41,185 nucleotides of DNA from an uncultured Sphingomonadaceae bacterium (GTDB lineage: Bacteria; Pseudomonadota; Alphaproteobacteria; Sphingomonadales; Sphingomonadaceae), in the NCBI GenBank assembly GCA_947258815.1, contig CAMYJW010000020.1:1-41185 (forward strand). The letters are read 5' to 3'. Below, one piece after another: positions 40,922-41,185 of the stretch. Position numbers and translations under genes: made by a program. How positions within the stretch are numbered: position 1 is the stretch's first letter; the number at the start of each line of letters is the position of its first letter. The notes beneath the pieces were generated by a model. It was not told where the DNA came from and did no database searches. It saw nothing but the letters and a program-made list of their open reading frames with translations.

Positions 40922-41185
40922 GGCCCTGTTGACAAACTGGATTCACAAGCGGGACGAGATGTGATTCAAGATAGCTTTTGCGGAGGTTATCTTGGCGCGG
41001 TTGCTGATGGGGGATGCCGAATGGGCATTCTTTGAACCCTTTCTGATCTCAATTCGAGGGCAAGGTGGTCGCCCGGCTTCCAATCACCGCCTTGTTCTCG
41101 ATGGGATATTCTGGATCGCCCGGACAGGCGCTGCATGGCGCGATCTGCCCGAAGAGTTCGGCAAATGGTCGAGCGTCTATCGCCA
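40922..41185 (+). mobile_element. IS5-family element, left part only
   Basis: An IS5-type transposase start (40992) follows about 70 bp of AT-richer sequence. The left end may be the GGCCCTGTTGACAAAC segment at about 40922, preceded by TA (40920-40921), a common IS5 target. No right end is present, as the window stops inside the transposase. Confidence 0.6.
40992..41185 (+). CDS. IS5-family transposase, 5' part
   Basis: The first 64 residues are visible and open-ended. They read LARLLMGDAEWAFFEPFLIS, RGQGGRPASNHRLVLDGIFW and IARTGAAWRDLPEEFGKWSS, the N-terminal DUF4096 domain of IS5-family (IS1031/IS427-like) transposases. TTG 40992 is chosen because GGAGG lies five bases upstream; ATG 41007 is the alternative. 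These proteins are often produced from two overlapping frames, which cannot be checked here. It runs off the right edge. Confidence 0.88.
   Translation, partial: MARLLMGDAEWAFFEPFLISIRGQGGRPASNHRLVLDGIFWIARTGAAWRDLPEEFGKWSSVYR

Overview
The window is high-GC chromosomal DNA of an alphaproteobacterium, most likely a member of the Sphingomonadales. The support is gene content: MipZ instead of a Min system, a glnK-amtB-glnK block behind a sigma-54 promoter, an argD-argF-hslO operon, tonB-exbB-exbD-exbD, a two-domain cold-shock protein, a ligase-associated Lhr-type helicase and the remains of an alphaproteobacterial gene transfer agent (GTA). This placement is inferred; no rRNA or tRNA gene is present.

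Layout. 1-1540: two secreted proteins on the minus strand, one made of 45-51 residue four-cysteine repeats that run off the left edge. 1802-4477: a NarL-type response regulator and a 7TM histidine kinase. 4595-6352: a CsgG-like protein and panC (minus). 6457-11423: a tight operon mipZ / J-domain protein / phosphomannomutase / DEXH helicase. 11558-14174: tonB-exbB-exbD-exbD (minus) ending in a clear terminator. 14517-21373: housekeeping genes hom, glpX, prs, hisN, a monooxygenase-like protein, a gamma-glutamylcyclotransferase-like protein, rpmI and rplT. 21513-28392: an AraC-type regulator, pheS-pheT-prfC and an endonuclease/exonuclease/phosphatase-fold protein. 28480-30799: a near-consensus sigma-54 promoter, PII, AmtB and a second PII. 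30836-35955: a DUF442-type phosphatase, a double cold-shock protein, argD-argF-hslO and a small secreted protein. 35998-37965: queC and an OmpA-type porin with 20 consecutive prolines.

The right end (38156-41185) is the accessory part. A DUF2793 gene, normally near the far end of sphingomonad GTA or prophage clusters, lies directly beside an 87-codon stub of the large terminase, normally at the start. Everything between appears deleted. The gene upstream of the terminase is itself cut by an IS1595-family element. That element carries a 52-residue passenger ORF and a convergent, frameshifted gene whose C-terminus has an R-x4-H motif like that of HEPN ribonucleases. The 5' side of this cargo gene abuts an IS5-family element that leaves the window.

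The core genes cover nitrogen sensing and uptake, arginine, pantothenate, threonine/methionine, histidine and queuosine synthesis, gluconeogenesis, translation, division-site placement and TonB energisation. The most unusual content is the collapsed GTA locus, the cargo-bearing IS1595 element and the cysteine-repeat secreted protein.
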